A stretch of 64,000 nt of DNA from Sphingomonas jaspsi DSM 18422 (lineage in GTDB: Bacteria > Pseudomonadota > Alphaproteobacteria > Sphingomonadales > Sphingomonadaceae): assembly GCF_000585415.1 (NCBI RefSeq), contig NZ_KK073876.1, positions 1,733,810 through 1,797,809 of the forward strand, given 5' to 3'. Position 1 is the stretch's first letter, and each line of letters opens with the position of its first letter. Below, in pieces: positions 1 to 9,340 of this stretch. The position numbers and the translations under genes are program-made. The notes below the pieces were generated by a model. It had not been told where the DNA came from and searched no databases. It saw nothing but the letters and a program-made list of their open reading frames with translations.

Positions 1-1
1 G

Positions 2-229
2 GATCAACTGGGCATCGAAGGAACGACCCGCAAGGCATTGGTGGAAACGGCGAACGGCACCATCGGGATGCGGCTGGCCGACGCCGACCTAAAAGTCGGG
101 AACATCGAGCGGCCGGGGCTTGGCGTGATGATCAACGAGCAGGACTCCGCGAATGTTATCGGGATGAATTTCCTGTCGTCGCTGACGTCATGGCGCGTGG
201 AAGGTCGCCAATTGATCATGAAGCCATGA
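2..229 (+). CDS. retropepsin-like aspartic protease, C-terminal fragment (partial at window edge)
   Basis: The reading frame is open from the first bases of the window and stops at 227-229, so only about 75 C-terminal residues are seen; the catalytic Asp region lies outside. The visible part ends in NVIGMNFLSSL-x-x-W-x-VEGRQLI, nearly the same as the end of the next gene (NVLGMNFLSSL-x-x-W-x-VEGRWLV). The two genes therefore look like tandem duplicates of the TIGR02281-type clan AA aspartic protease family. The stop codon overlaps the next gene's start (ATGA at 226-229), which suggests translational coupling. Family assignment rests on the paralogue next door. Confidence 0.75.
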   Translation, partial: DQLGIEGTTRKALVETANGTIGMRLADADLKVGNIERPGLGVMINEQDSANVIGMNFLSSLTSWRVEGRQLIMKP

Positions 230-813
230 CCAACGACCTGATGCTTGGCGGGCTCTATGTCCTGATGGCGATCATGTTGGTGTTCGGGGCGCTGATGACC
301 CGCCGCGAACCATGGGCCAGGAACCTGACCTTCTTGCTGGCGTGGCTGTCCATATTCGGCGGCGGCTTCGTCATGTTCACCTTCCGCGACGAAATGGGGC
401 TGTTTGCCCAGCGGATCAGGAGCGAGGTGACGGGCGAGCCGGTTCTCAAGGGCCGTCAGGTGAGAATTCCGCAGGCGATCGACGGCCATTTCTACGTCGA
501 CGCTCGCATCAACGGCGTGCCGATCCGATTCCTGGTCGACAGCGGCGCCACGGTCACCACGATCGGCCGTATGGCCGCCGGTGAGGCCGGCGTTGCTGTA
601 AGCACCGAACGAAACCAGGTCGTGCTTACCGGCAACGGCGTCGTTGAAGTGTCGCGCGGGCGGGCCGAGACGCTGGCAATTGGACCTATCCAGCGTAGCA
701 ACATGCAACTCCATATTGCTGACCGCGACGAACTCAACGTGCTCGGAATGAATTTCCTGTCGTCGCTCAATCGCTGGGGCGTCGAGGGACGATGGCTGGT
801 CCTTGAGGGATGA
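226..813 (+). CDS. membrane-anchored retropepsin-like aspartic protease
   Basis: This is a 195-residue protein of the TIGR02281 clan AA family, single-domain aspartic proteases resembling retroviral proteases that are thought to work as dimers. Two hydrophobic segments (about residues 7-24 and 34-53) put it in the inner membrane. They are followed by the protease fold with the active-site motif LVDSGAT, the catalytic Asp being residue 105. The C-terminus has the family's typical NVLGMNFLSSL segment. I chose ATG 226, which overlaps the upstream stop, because an earlier in-frame ATG at 190 would lie inside the upstream gene. Substrates are unknown. An identical 20-base stretch (164-183 and 748-767) links it to the preceding gene as a duplicate. 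Confidence 0.85.
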   Translation: MTNDLMLGGLYVLMAIMLVFGALMTRREPWARNLTFLLAWLSIFGGGFVMFTFRDEMGLFAQRIRSEVTGEPVLKGRQVRIPQAIDGHFYVDARINGVPIRFLVDSGATVTTIGRMAAGEAGVAVSTERNQVVLTGNGVVEVSRGRAETLAIGPIQRSNMQLHIADRDELNVLGMNFLSSLNRWGVEGRWLVLEG

Positions 814-819
814 GCAGAG

Positions 820-848
820 TTGCTTTAGTTTTCAAATTAACATAATAC
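820..848 (+). promoter_or_regulatory. candidate housekeeping promoter for mazG
   Basis: The gap before mazG contains a strikingly AT-rich patch (about 821-870) in otherwise GC-rich DNA. Within it TTGCTT (820-825) and TAATAC (843-848) are separated by 17 bases, a fair match to a sigma-70 type promoter. This is pattern recognition only. Confidence 0.35.
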
Positions 849-919
849 ATATTATCATACTCACACTCTAACGTGCTGTGGGGGTGGAAAAGCCCCTTCA
901 GCTCCTTCATATCCGCGAT

Positions 920-1675
920 ATGACCCTTGAACGGCTTCAGTCAATCATGCGCCGGCTGCGCGACCCCGAAACCGGATGCGAATGGGACAGCGTGCAGACC
1001 TTCGAAACGATCGCACCGTACACGATCGAAGAAGCTTATGAGGTCGCCGACGCCATCCATCGCCAAGACATGACCTCCTTGGCCGACGAGCTTGGCGATC
1101 TGCAGTTGCAGGTCGTCTTCCACGCGCAAATGGCCGAAGATGCCGGCCATTTCGTCCTCGACGACGTGCTGGACGGCATTTGCGACAAGATGGAACGCCG
1201 CCACCCCCATATCTTCGGCGACGCAGAGAATGGCGGCCATCATTTATGGGAGGCGATCAAGGCCGAAGAGCGAGCCAAAAGCCCCGACCGGAGCGCGCTG
1301 GCGGGTGTCGCTTTAGCACTTCCGGCCTTGGAGCGTGCGGTGAAGCTGCAGAAACGCGCCGCGCGCACCGGGTTCGACTGGCCGACCATCGACGGCCCGA
1401 AATCGAAAATTCTCGAAGAATTGGAAGAAATTGAACAGGCGCCTCCAGCCGAGCTGGAGGAAGAAGTCGGAGACTTTCTGTTCGCGGTGGCGAACTTCGT
1501 ACGCCATCTTAAGGTCGATCCGGAAGAGGCGTTGCGTAAAGCCAATCGCAAGTTCGAGCGCCGGTTCCGCACGATCGAAGCCACGCCCGGGTTCGATGAA
1601 TTGAGCCTGGATCAGCAGGAAGCGCTTTGGGTCGCGGCTAAAGGCGCTGAAAGCGGGCCCAATTCTCGGGGCTGA
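920..1675 (+). CDS. mazG: nucleoside triphosphate pyrophosphohydrolase MazG
   Basis: MazG hydrolyses (d)NTPs to the monophosphate and pyrophosphate, a cytosolic house-cleaning activity that in E. coli also affects ppGpp signalling. The sequence starts like the family (RLQSIMRRLRDPETGCEWD, then TIEEAYEVADAI). It carries the EExxE...ExxD metal-binding pattern around residues 37-60 and a second, weaker MazG repeat in the C-terminal half (EEVGDFLFAVANFVRHL). I prefer ATG 920, which gives the family N-terminus (251 residues); GTG 878 would add 14 residues. Its 3' end overlaps the convergent hflX by 38 bases. Confidence 0.93.
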   Translation: MTLERLQSIMRRLRDPETGCEWDSVQTFETIAPYTIEEAYEVADAIHRQDMTSLADELGDLQLQVVFHAQMAEDAGHFVLDDVLDGICDKMERRHPHIFGDAENGGHHLWEAIKAEERAKSPDRSALAGVALALPALERAVKLQKRAARTGFDWPTIDGPKSKILEELEEIEQAPPAELEEEVGDFLFAVANFVRHLKVDPEEALRKANRKFERRFRTIEATPGFDELSLDQQEALWVAAKGAESGPNSRG

Positions 1676-2936
1676 GCTTTACCGTGACGACGGTGTCGTC
1701 TTCCACCACTTGCTGATCGACGATTTCACCGCGCGCATGGAGCCACGCCAATCGGCCGCCGTCGGCGACCGGAATGCGCACGATGTGCGTTTGCGCACCG
1801 CTATGCAAAAGGCGTGAGATCTCGTCGCGCAGGACGTCGACCCCCTCCCCGGTCAGCGCCGATACCGCAACGACGTCATCGCGTCGGTCTGATTCGCCTT
1901 CGATTTCGCTGCGGTCGAGCCTGCTCAAGGCGTCAATCTTGTTCCATACTTCCAGCCGAGGGGGCGAATCCTCCTCGTTCAGGCCGAGAACCCCTAGGAC
2001 CTGTTCGACGTCGGCCTTCTGTGCGTCTGTATCGGGATGCGATACGTCGCGGACGTGCAGAATGAGGTCGGCCGAAGCGACTTCTTCCAGCGTGGCGCGG
2101 AACGCCGCGACCAATTCGGTCGGCAGGTCCGACACGAATCCCACCGTATCGCTGAGAATGGCCTTGTCGAACCCGGGGATCCTGACCTGCCGCATGGTGG
2201 GATCGAGGGTCGCGAAGAGCAGGTCTTCGGCCATGACCGATGCCTGGGTCATGCGATTGAACAGCGTCGACTTTCCGGCATTGGTGTAACCTACCAGCGC
2301 GATGACCGGCCAGGGGGCTTTCTGTCTACGCCCGCGGTGAAGGCCACGCGTTCGCTTGACCTGGTCGAGTTCCTTGCGAATGCGCGCCATGCGGTCGCGG
2401 ATCATTCGCCTGTCCGCTTCTATCTGGGTTTCGCCCGGCCCGCCGAGGAAGCCGAAGCCGCCGCGCTGTCGTTCAAGGTGGGTCCAAGACCTCACCAACC
2501 TGCCTGCCTGATAGTCGAGGTGGGCCAGTTCGACCTGCAAGCGCCCTTCGGCGGTCGCCGCCCGTTCGCCGAAGATCTCGAGGATCAGCCCGGTTCGGTC
2601 GATCACCTTGCACTTGGTGAGGTCTTCCAGCGTTTTCTGCTGAACCGGGGTCAAAGAGGCGTCGACGATCAGCAACTTGGCGTCGGCCGCTTCGGCGATC
2701 CCTGCAAGTTCTTCGGCCTGTCCCTTGCCGAACAGGCTGGCAGGGCGAACCTGCCTGATACGAAAGGCCTTGCGCTCGACGACCTCGATCCCGATCGCCA
2801 TTGCGAGACCAGCAGCCTCCTCCATCCGCGCATCGACCGAACGCAGCGATGCCGAACCGATCCTTTCGGGGACGGCCAGCACCGCACGCTCGCCGCGCGC
2901 AATGCCGCTGTCGTCGCTACGGTTGAAAACGCTCAG
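1638..2936 (-). CDS. hflX: ribosome-associated GTPase HflX
   Basis: HflX is a GTPase that binds the ribosomal 50S subunit and splits or rescues stalled ribosomes. The N-terminal HflX domain is followed by a GTPase domain with a P-loop (GYTNAGKST), the switch region ATLDPT, DTVGF (G3) and NKID (G4). It is the last gene of the ntrY-ntrX-hfq-hflX operon. The start is unusual. The frame is open upstream to a stop at 2951-2949, and the residues before the first GTG (2882) read VFNRSDD...GERAVLAV, matching the start of E. coli HflX (FDRYDAGEQAVLV). No ATG, GTG or TTG precedes GTG 2882. I therefore place the start at CTG 2936, which overlaps the hfq stop as CTGA. GTG 2882 is the conventional alternative. 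Confidence 0.93.
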   Translation of the reverse strand: MSVFNRSDDSGIARGERAVLAVPERIGSASLRSVDARMEEAAGLAMAIGIEVVERKAFRIRQVRPASLFGKGQAEELAGIAEAADAKLLIVDASLTPVQQKTLEDLTKCKVIDRTGLILEIFGERAATAEGRLQVELAHLDYQAGRLVRSWTHLERQRGGFGFLGGPGETQIEADRRMIRDRMARIRKELDQVKRTRGLHRGRRQKAPWPVIALVGYTNAGKSTLFNRMTQASVMAEDLLFATLDPTMRQVRIPGFDKAILSDTVGFVSDLPTELVAAFRATLEEVASADLILHVRDVSHPDTDAQKADVEQVLGVLGLNEEDSPPRLEVWNKIDALSRLDRSEIEGESDRRDDVVAVSALTGEGVDVLRDEISRLLHSGAQTHIVRIPVADGGRLAWLHARGEIVDQQVVEDDTVVTVKLSPENWARFQRL

Positions 2937-3427
2937 GACGGATCCTCGTCATGATGTTCGGCACTGCCGAGGTCGAGCGGATTGTCCGGCTGCACGGTGG
3001 AAATGGCATGTTTGTAGACCAGCTGCACCTGCCCGGCCCGTTCGAGCATCAGCGAAAACTGGTCGAACCCGGCAACGACGCCTTGCAGCATCACGCCGTT
3101 GACCAGAAAGACCGTCATATGTTCGGCTTCGCGGCCCGCAGCGGCGAGGAATAGGTCCTGAAGTGCCGGTCGCCGGCCATTGGCCCCTTCCCCACCGATT
3201 CCCTTCGGAATGTCGGTCGGCGCATGGCTTGGCATGATGGTCGAAACGCTATGCTTGTAAATCAGCTGGCTAACCCCGTCCCGGCGCAGCAGCAGCGAAA
3301 AGGCGTCGAACCAAGTAATGATACCCTGGAGCTTGACGCCCTTCATCAAGAAGACCGTCGCCGGCGTTTTCGATTTGCGCAGGCTGTTGAGGAAAGCATC
3401 CTGCAGACTGAACGGTTTATCGGCCAT
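2933..3427 (-). CDS. hfq: RNA chaperone Hfq with two fused Sm domains
   Basis: Hfq is a ring-forming RNA chaperone that pairs small RNAs with mRNAs. This 164-residue protein contains two complete Hfq domains in tandem instead of one. The first runs roughly from residue 5 to 70 ([10 protein letters not shown] ... YKHSVSTI) and the second from about 88 to 150 ([10 protein letters not shown] ... YKHAISTV), joined by a glycine-rich linker. Each keeps the Sm1 and Sm2 signatures. Double-domain Hfq has been noted in sphingomonads, and three such chains could form a pseudo-hexamer. The second domain lacks the rim basic pair and has Met where the first has the distal-face Lys. I chose ATG 3427, 8 bases after the ntrX stop; a TTG at 3439 would add four residues. 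Confidence 0.95.
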   Translation of the reverse strand: MADKPFSLQDAFLNSLRKSKTPATVFLMKGVKLQGIITWFDAFSLLLRRDGVSQLIYKHSVSTIMPSHAPTDIPKGIGGEGANGRRPALQDLFLAAAGREAEHMTVFLVNGVMLQGVVAGFDQFSLMLERAGQVQLVYKHAISTVQPDNPLDLGSAEHHDEDPS

Positions 3428-3435
3428 CGTTACGA

Positions 3436-4827
3436 TCAATCCTCGTCATCGCGCTTGTCGCCCAGGCCCAGCGCCTTAAGCTTGCGATGGAGCGCTGAGC
3501 GTTCCATGCCGATAAAGTTGGCGGTGCGCGAGATATTTCCGGAAAAGCGACGGATCTGGATCTTCAGGTATTCGCGCTCGAAGCTTTCCCGTGCCTCGCG
3601 CAGCGGGGAGCCCATGATCGCCATACTGGTCACGCCCCCGCCGCTGCTGCTGCTGCCCGCCTGCTGGTCGATTATTTCCGTCGGCAGCAGGTCGACTTCA
3701 ATACAGTCGACGCGGTCGCCTGGCGTAAGGATCATGGTGCGTTCGATGATATTGCGCAGCTGCCGCACGTTGCCCGGCCAGTCGTGGGCCTGCAGCGCGG
3801 CAATCGCGTCCTTGGACATGTTGGGCGTGCCGACCCGCCGTTCCGCCGCAAACCGGGCCAGGAAGATGGTCGCAAGCTCGGGGATGTCCTCGCGCCGCTC
3901 GCGCAACGGGGGAATCCGAACGGGCACCACGTTGAGGCGGTAATAAAGGTCTTCGCGGAACCGCCCGGCCGCAATCTCGTCGGCAAGGTTGCGCGAGGTT
4001 GCCGACAACACGCGAACGTCGACCTTGATCGGCCGCTGCCCGCCGACCCTGGTGTAGCTCTGGTCGGTCAACACGCGCAGGATCTTGGCCTGCGTGGTGA
4101 TCGGCATGTCGGCGATTTCGTCCAGGAACAGCGTGCCGCCATGCGCCTGCTCCAGCAAGCCAGGGCGCCCAATCCCGTCGATCTCGCTCCCGAACAGCTC
4201 TTCCTCGATCCGCTCCGGGCTCATCATCGCCGCCGAAAGCACGATGAACGGTGCTCCGGCCCGCGGGCTCCAGTTGTGGATCATGCGCGCCGCGATTTCC
4301 TTGCCCACCCCCGCCGGGCCGGTGATCATCACGCGACTTCCGGTCGGTGCGACCCGCTTCAGCGTCGCACGGACCGTATTGATAGCAACGGAATTGCCGT
4401 CGAGCTGGTCGTCCTGGCCGACCTGCTGGCGCAAAGTCGCATTTTCGCGGCGCAGGCGATCGGTCTCGGTCGCCCGGGCGACCAGATGCAGCAGCTTGTC
4501 CGCCTTGAACGGCTTTTCGATGAAATCGACGGCGCCCTCGCGGATTGCGGCGACAGCCGTATCGAGGTTGCCATGACCCGAAATCATGATCACGGGCAGC
4601 GTCGGGTCGCGGCGCTTGACCTCCTCAAGGATCTGCAGCCCATCGAGCTTCGAGCCTTGGAGCCAAACGTCGAGCAGCACCAGGCTAGGCCGCCGGTCTT
4701 CGATAGCATTGAGCGCAGCGTTGCTGTCGCCGGCCGTCCGAACGGCATAGCCTTCGTCCTCGAGAACGCCCGATACCAGCTCGCGAATGTCGGCCTCGTC
4801 GTCGACTACCAGCACTTCCAGGGCCAT
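3436..4827 (-). CDS. ntrX: NtrX-type response regulator
   Basis: NtrX is the response regulator partner of NtrY, involved in nitrogen, redox and envelope responses in alphaproteobacteria. The 463-residue protein has an N-terminal receiver domain (acidic pocket VVDDE, phospho-acceptor Asp53). A central AAA+ domain follows, with Walker A GPAGVGKE, Walker [11 protein letters not shown] and the R-finger region. The C-terminus is a Fis-type HTH ([27 protein letters not shown]). The sigma-54-contacting GAFTGA loop is absent: after ELFG the sequence reads [10 protein letters not shown]. This suggests it does not activate sigma-54 promoters in the classical way, as described for other alphaproteobacterial NtrX proteins. 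Its start shares one base with the ntrY stop. Confidence 0.95.
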   Translation of the reverse strand: MALEVLVVDDEADIRELVSGVLEDEGYAVRTAGDSNAALNAIEDRRPSLVLLDVWLQGSKLDGLQILEEVKRRDPTLPVIMISGHGNLDTAVAAIREGAVDFIEKPFKADKLLHLVARATETDRLRRENATLRQQVGQDDQLDGNSVAINTVRATLKRVAPTGSRVMITGPAGVGKEIAARMIHNWSPRAGAPFIVLSAAMMSPERIEEELFGSEIDGIGRPGLLEQAHGGTLFLDEIADMPITTQAKILRVLTDQSYTRVGGQRPIKVDVRVLSATSRNLADEIAAGRFREDLYYRLNVVPVRIPPLRERREDIPELATIFLARFAAERRVGTPNMSKDAIAALQAHDWPGNVRQLRNIIERTMILTPGDRVDCIEVDLLPTEIIDQQAGSSSSGGGVTSMAIMGSPLREARESFEREYLKIQIRRFSGNISRTANFIGMERSALHRKLKALGLGDKRDDED

Positions 4828-7103
4828 CAGCTCGGCTCCTCCTCATCATATTCGCCATCGTCGCCGCGCCGGGCGTTCGGGGTGAGCGCATCCTCTTCGC
4901 TCGCCAACTCGGCCAGTCGTGCGGCGTCAAATGCGATCCGCACTCGCGTGCCGCCACCCGCACGATCGAGAAATGCGATCTCGCCGAGATGTTCCTCGAC
5001 GATCTTCTTGACGATCGCGAGGCCGAGTCCGGTGCCACGAATGCGGGTCGTCATGTAGGGTTCGGTCAGCCGTTCGCGGTCCTCCGGCAAGCCGACGCCC
5101 GTGTCGGTCACTTCGATCACCAACTGCTCGCCCTCTTCGCGGATCGACAGGTCGACCCGGTCGCCCGCATCATTGCGCTCGCCGCGATTGCGGCGTGCCT
5201 CGATCGCCTCGACCGCATTCTTGACGATGTTGGTCAGCGCCTGACCGAGCTGGCGGCGATCGCAGACCAGCGGGATATTGCCGCTGGGCGGCTCCATCGT
5301 GAAGACGAGGCCGGGATGCGCGACTTCGTGCAGGAACAGTGCAGCGCGCGCGATTTCATGCAAATTCTCCCGCCGAAATACGGGTTTTGGCATTCGCGCG
5401 AAGTTGGAGAATTCGTCGACCATTCGCCGCAGATCGCCGACTTGGCGAACGATCGTTTCGGTCAGACGGGTGAACGTATCCGGATCGCTCGACACCTCGC
5501 CCGCATAGCGACGCTGCAGGCGTTCGGCGGCCAATTGGATCGGGGTCAGCGGATTTTTGATCTCGTGCGCGATACGCCGCGCGATGTCGGACCATGCCGC
5601 GCGGCGCTGGTCGCTCAGCTGCTCGGTAATATCGTCGAAGGTCAGGACGGAGCCGTCGCCGTAGCGCATGCGCTTGACGGCTAGCGTGCGTTGCCCCTCG
5701 TTTGAGTGGACGAGGACGGTCGCATCCCGGGCATCGCCGTTCATGAACTCCTGCAATTCTTCCGACACCTCGCGCAGGCTGAGGCCTTCGATTCCGGCAT
5801 CGCCATGCTGGAGAAGTGTTTCGGCAGAGCGGTTGGTCAACAGCACTCGGCATTCCGAATCGAGGGCGATGACGCCTGCGGTGACGCTCGACAGGACCGC
5901 CTCGATGAAGGCGCGCCTCGTGTCGAGCTGGCTGTTGGCGGCGAGCAGCGCCCCGGTTTGTTCCTCAAGACGCCCCGTCATCCGGTTGAACGCAGTTGCG
6001 AGCGTCGCAATTTCGTCCGACGGCTCGACGACATGCACCCGGGTAGACAGGTCGCCTCCCTCGATCCGCCCCGCAGCCTCGACCAGTTCGTCAACCGGGC
6101 GAAGCAGCCGGTCCGCCAGCTTCAGTGCGGCGAAAATGACAACGGCGACGATCACCAGCGCGGCCAGCAATAGCGCCCCGTTGAAGCGCAACTGGTTGGT
6201 CCGGCTGCGGTCCACGAGGGCGCGATAGTCGGCGAGAACCCCGGTCGCCTGCTCGATCTGCTTGCGGAAGTCGTCGGTCACCTTGCGCGCAACGAAGAGA
6301 TAGAGACCGCGGTCGCGATCGAACGGCGCCAGCACGGCGATGCGGCCGGGCGTGATGACCTCGGCAGCGCTGGTGCTGCCCTTGAGCTGCGACATGGCCG
6401 CTGCGACCTGCGACGGGTCGATCAAGCCGTCGTAGTATAGGATGCCGCGCACGACGGTCATCTGGCCGTTGGGACCGACCTGGATGATCGCGGATTCGTT
6501 GAGGTTGCGGCGATAGGTCTGGAGACCCATCGCATCTTCGAACATCTTAGTGTCGATCGGATTGAGCCGGCGGACATCGTTCAGGTCGGTTTCCATCGCT
6601 ACCGCTTCCGCGCCGACCCGGTTGACCTCGGTGTCATAGACGGACTGCGTCAGCTCCAGCGTGTTTTCGAGCATGCCGCGCGCGCGGTCGGAGAACCAGA
6701 ATTCAAGGCCGGCCTGGAAAAGCAGCGACGCGAAGATCGCGACGATCACTGTCGGCACGGCGGCGATGATCGAGAACAGTGCGACGAGCCTTGTATGCAG
6801 CTGGCCCGTCCCAACCCCCCGCGCGCTTGCCCGGCGGAGCGCGAATTTGCGCGACAACAGCACCATCAGCGCGATCGATGGAATGAGGTTGGCGACCAGC
6901 AGGAAGGCGATCTGGGTGGGCGTCAGAAGGCTTCCGGGTTCGGCGTCGCGACCCAGCAGCGAGAAGCTGATGGCGACGATCAACACCAACACCGCGCCGC
7001 TGATCCACGTCGCCCAGCTGTACAACTGCCCGCTGTCACGCTTGCGCGACAGCCAGCTCCGTGCCGGGGTCAATAGGTTGGAATCAGCCGGTTGCGCATC
7101 CAT
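4827..7103 (-). CDS. ntrY: NtrY-type sensor histidine kinase
   Basis: NtrY is an inner-membrane sensor kinase that phosphorylates NtrX. The 758-residue protein has three hydrophobic segments near residues 31-51, 66-86 and 106-130. A periplasmic sensor region of about 170 residues follows, then a fourth membrane segment near 307-328, a HAMP linker, a PAS domain (about 400-490), and a kinase core. The H-box is AHEIKNPLTP with His513; the N-box has Asn629, and the ATP lid has DTGVG and GTGLGL. The acidic C-terminal tail (YDEEEPS) is unusual but may be a local feature. In many alphaproteobacteria ntrB-ntrC lie between dusB (nifR3) and ntrY; here they are missing. Confidence 0.95.
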   Translation of the reverse strand: MDAQPADSNLLTPARSWLSRKRDSGQLYSWATWISGAVLVLIVAISFSLLGRDAEPGSLLTPTQIAFLLVANLIPSIALMVLLSRKFALRRASARGVGTGQLHTRLVALFSIIAAVPTVIVAIFASLLFQAGLEFWFSDRARGMLENTLELTQSVYDTEVNRVGAEAVAMETDLNDVRRLNPIDTKMFEDAMGLQTYRRNLNESAIIQVGPNGQMTVVRGILYYDGLIDPSQVAAAMSQLKGSTSAAEVITPGRIAVLAPFDRDRGLYLFVARKVTDDFRKQIEQATGVLADYRALVDRSRTNQLRFNGALLLAALVIVAVVIFAALKLADRLLRPVDELVEAAGRIEGGDLSTRVHVVEPSDEIATLATAFNRMTGRLEEQTGALLAANSQLDTRRAFIEAVLSSVTAGVIALDSECRVLLTNRSAETLLQHGDAGIEGLSLREVSEELQEFMNGDARDATVLVHSNEGQRTLAVKRMRYGDGSVLTFDDITEQLSDQRRAAWSDIARRIAHEIKNPLTPIQLAAERLQRRYAGEVSSDPDTFTRLTETIVRQVGDLRRMVDEFSNFARMPKPVFRRENLHEIARAALFLHEVAHPGLVFTMEPPSGNIPLVCDRRQLGQALTNIVKNAVEAIEARRNRGERNDAGDRVDLSIREEGEQLVIEVTDTGVGLPEDRERLTEPYMTTRIRGTGLGLAIVKKIVEEHLGEIAFLDRAGGGTRVRIAFDAARLAELASEEDALTPNARRGDDGEYDEEEPS

Positions 7104-7152
7104 TCGGGCCCTGCCCTAGCATGGACGCGTTGCATAAAGAACACAGTTTTGG

Positions 7153-8151
7153 TCAGGCTGCGCTTTTTGCCAACCAGGGTGAATAAAAGTCGCGGAGCAT
7201 GCGGATCACCACGTCCGGATCGTCCTGCGTATTGACCTTGTTGCGGAATTCGGCCGACCCGGTCAGTCCCTTGGTGTACCAGCCAATATGCTTTCGGGCG
7301 AGGTTGACGCCCGTCTGCTTCCCGTAGAGCCGCTGCATTTCGTCATATTGCTCGAGGATGACGTCAAGCTGTTCGTCCATCGACGGGTCAGGCCTGACGC
7401 CGTCGGCCGAAAGATCGGACATCACCTGGCCAAGCAGCCACGGCTTGCCGTAGGCGCCGCGCCCGATCATTACGCCGTCGGCGCCGGATTGTTCGAGCGC
7501 AGTCCTGGCGTCTTCGATCGAGCAGATGTCGCCGTTGACGATGACCGGCAAACGGGTTGCTTCCTTGACCTTGCGGACGAACGCCCAGTCGGCGCTGCCC
7601 TTGTACATCTGGTTGCGGGTCCGGCCGTGGACGGTGATCATCTGCGCGCCCAAATCCTCCGCGATCCGCGCGAGTTCGGGTGCGTTCAGGCTTTCGTGGC
7701 ACCAGCCCATGCGCATCTTGACTGTCACGGGCACTTTCACGGCCTTGACCGTTGCATCGATCAGGCTTGCCGCGAGCGGCAGGTCGCGCATCAGCGCCGA
7801 CCCGGCATCGCCGTTCACCACCTTGCGGACTGGGCAGCCCATGTTGATGTCGATGATCGCCGCGCCGCGCTGTTCGTTGAGCTTTGCGGCTTCGGCCATT
7901 TCCTTGGCGGTGCAGCCGGCCAGCTGGAGCGACACTGGCTCTTCGCTAGGGTCCCAAGCGGCTTTCTGGAGGGACTGGCGCGTTTCCCGGATCATCGCCT
8001 GGCTGGCGATCATCTCGCTCACGGTCAGGCCGGCGCCGTAGCGCTTGACGATCTTGCGGAACGGCAGGTCGGTGACACCCGTCATCGGCGCCAGGATCAC
8101 GGGCGCGTCGATGGTCACGGGTCCGACCGAGATGGGCTTTACGAGGGTCAT
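7153..8151 (-). CDS. dusB: tRNA-dihydrouridine synthase (DusB/NifR3)
   Basis: Dus enzymes reduce uridines in the tRNA D-loop using FMN and NADPH. The 332-residue TIM-barrel protein shows [12 protein letters not shown] at the N-terminus, the catalytic Cys in NMGCPVRKV, the FMN and RNA-binding segments VKMRMGW and [18 protein letters not shown], and [14 protein letters not shown] chose ATG 8151 because the longer open frame upstream runs into the divergent ispDF gene and does not look like Dus. It leads the ntrY-ntrX-hfq-hflX operon, the usual alphaproteobacterial position for nifR3. Confidence 0.94.
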   Translation of the reverse strand: MTLVKPISVGPVTIDAPVILAPMTGVTDLPFRKIVKRYGAGLTVSEMIASQAMIRETRQSLQKAAWDPSEEPVSLQLAGCTAKEMAEAAKLNEQRGAAIIDINMGCPVRKVVNGDAGSALMRDLPLAASLIDATVKAVKVPVTVKMRMGWCHESLNAPELARIAEDLGAQMITVHGRTRNQMYKGSADWAFVRKVKEATRLPVIVNGDICSIEDARTALEQSGADGVMIGRGAYGKPWLLGQVMSDLSADGVRPDPSMDEQLDVILEQYDEMQRLYGKQTGVNLARKHIGWYTKGLTGSAEFRNKVNTQDDPDVVIRMLRDFYSPWLAKSAA

Positions 8152-8203
8152 GCGAGCGCGCGCCTTTACATTAGACGCACGATTGCGGCAAGGCGGCGGC
8201 AGA

Positions 8204-9340
8204 ATGACCGTAACCGCTCTTATCGTCGCCGCAGGATCCGGCACCCGCATGGGCGGCGATGTTCCTAAACAATATGCCACGATCGCCGGAAAAAGCGTGC
8301 TCGCCCACGCGGTAGACGCATTGGCGTCACATCCCCGAATTAGCAGCGTCCGCGTGGTGATCGGAAGCGGACAGCAGGAAATGGCGGCAACGGCGCTTGC
8401 GGGGCGTGACGTCGGTGACGTCGTGATCGGCGGCGCTCAGCGGGCCGACAGCGTCAGGGCCGGGCTTGCCGCGATCGGCGATGGCGTCGTTCTTGTGCAC
8501 GACGCCGCCCGCCCCTTTTGCCCGCATGACGTCATCGACCGGTTGCTCGAGGCCTTGGACGGTGCCGATGGCGCCGTGCCTGCCCTTCCCGTCGCCGACA
8601 CGCTGGCCAAAGGACTCGCCACGGCCGATCAGCTCGTAGACCGAGATCGGCTTTGGCGGATCCAGACGCCGCAGGCTTTCCACGTAGAAGATCTGCGCTA
8701 CGCCATCGACGAAGCGGGCCGCGGTCATACCACCGACGAGAGCAGCGTCATGATCGCCGCCGGGCTGAAGGTGGCGTTGGTCGAGGGAAGCGCATCGCTC
8801 GACAAATTGACGACACCCGAAGACTGGCGGCGCGCCGAAGCGCTGCAGGAGAGCAAGATGATCAGCCGTACCGGCTTGGGTTTCGACGTTCATGCGTTCG
8901 AGGGGACTGGCCCGCTGATGATGGGGGGCATCGAAATTCCGCACGAGCGCGGTCTTGCCGGGCATAGCGACGCCGACGTCGTCCTGCACAGCATCACCGA
9001 TGCGCTGCTCGGCGCGGCCGGCAAGGGCGATATCGGGCAGCATTTTCCGCCCAGCGATCCGCAGTGGAAAGGCGCAGCGAGCGACATTTTCCTCGCCCAC
9101 GCCGCCAATCTAGTCCGCGACGACGGCGGGATCATCGATTTCGTTGATTGCACGGTCATTTGCGAAGCGCCCAAGGTGGGTCCATATCGCCAGGCTATGC
9201 AAAGCCGCGTTGCCCAGATCCTGAAGCTTCCGTCCTCGGCGGTGTCGATCAAGGCGACCACCACCGAACAAATGGGCTTCACCGGCCGCCGCGAAGGCAT
9301 TGCGGCGCAGGCCGTGGCAACGATCAGGGTGCCGCGCTGA
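8204..9340 (+). CDS. ispDF: bifunctional IspD/IspF of the MEP isoprenoid pathway
   Basis: This fused enzyme catalyses two non-consecutive MEP-pathway steps: CTP-dependent formation of CDP-methylerythritol (IspD) and cyclisation to methylerythritol 2,4-cyclodiphosphate (IspF). The IspD domain (about residues 1-220) has the nucleotide-binding [12 protein letters not shown] and PKQY motifs. The IspF domain (about 222-378) has the metal ligands in DVHAF and HSDADVVLH, plus [15 protein letters not shown]. The fusion is typical of alphaproteobacteria. ATG 8204 follows a purine-rich AGGCGGCGGC. The TGA shares its A with the pncC ATG. IspE, another step of the pathway, lies at 30684-31490. Confidence 0.96.
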   Translation: MTVTALIVAAGSGTRMGGDVPKQYATIAGKSVLAHAVDALASHPRISSVRVVIGSGQQEMAATALAGRDVGDVVIGGAQRADSVRAGLAAIGDGVVLVHDAARPFCPHDVIDRLLEALDGADGAVPALPVADTLAKGLATADQLVDRDRLWRIQTPQAFHVEDLRYAIDEAGRGHTTDESSVMIAAGLKVALVEGSASLDKLTTPEDWRRAEALQESKMISRTGLGFDVHAFEGTGPLMMGGIEIPHERGLAGHSDADVVLHSITDALLGAAGKGDIGQHFPPSDPQWKGAASDIFLAHAANLVRDDGGIIDFVDCTVICEAPKVGPYRQAMQSRVAQILKLPSSAVSIKATTTEQMGFTGRREGIAAQAVATIRVPR

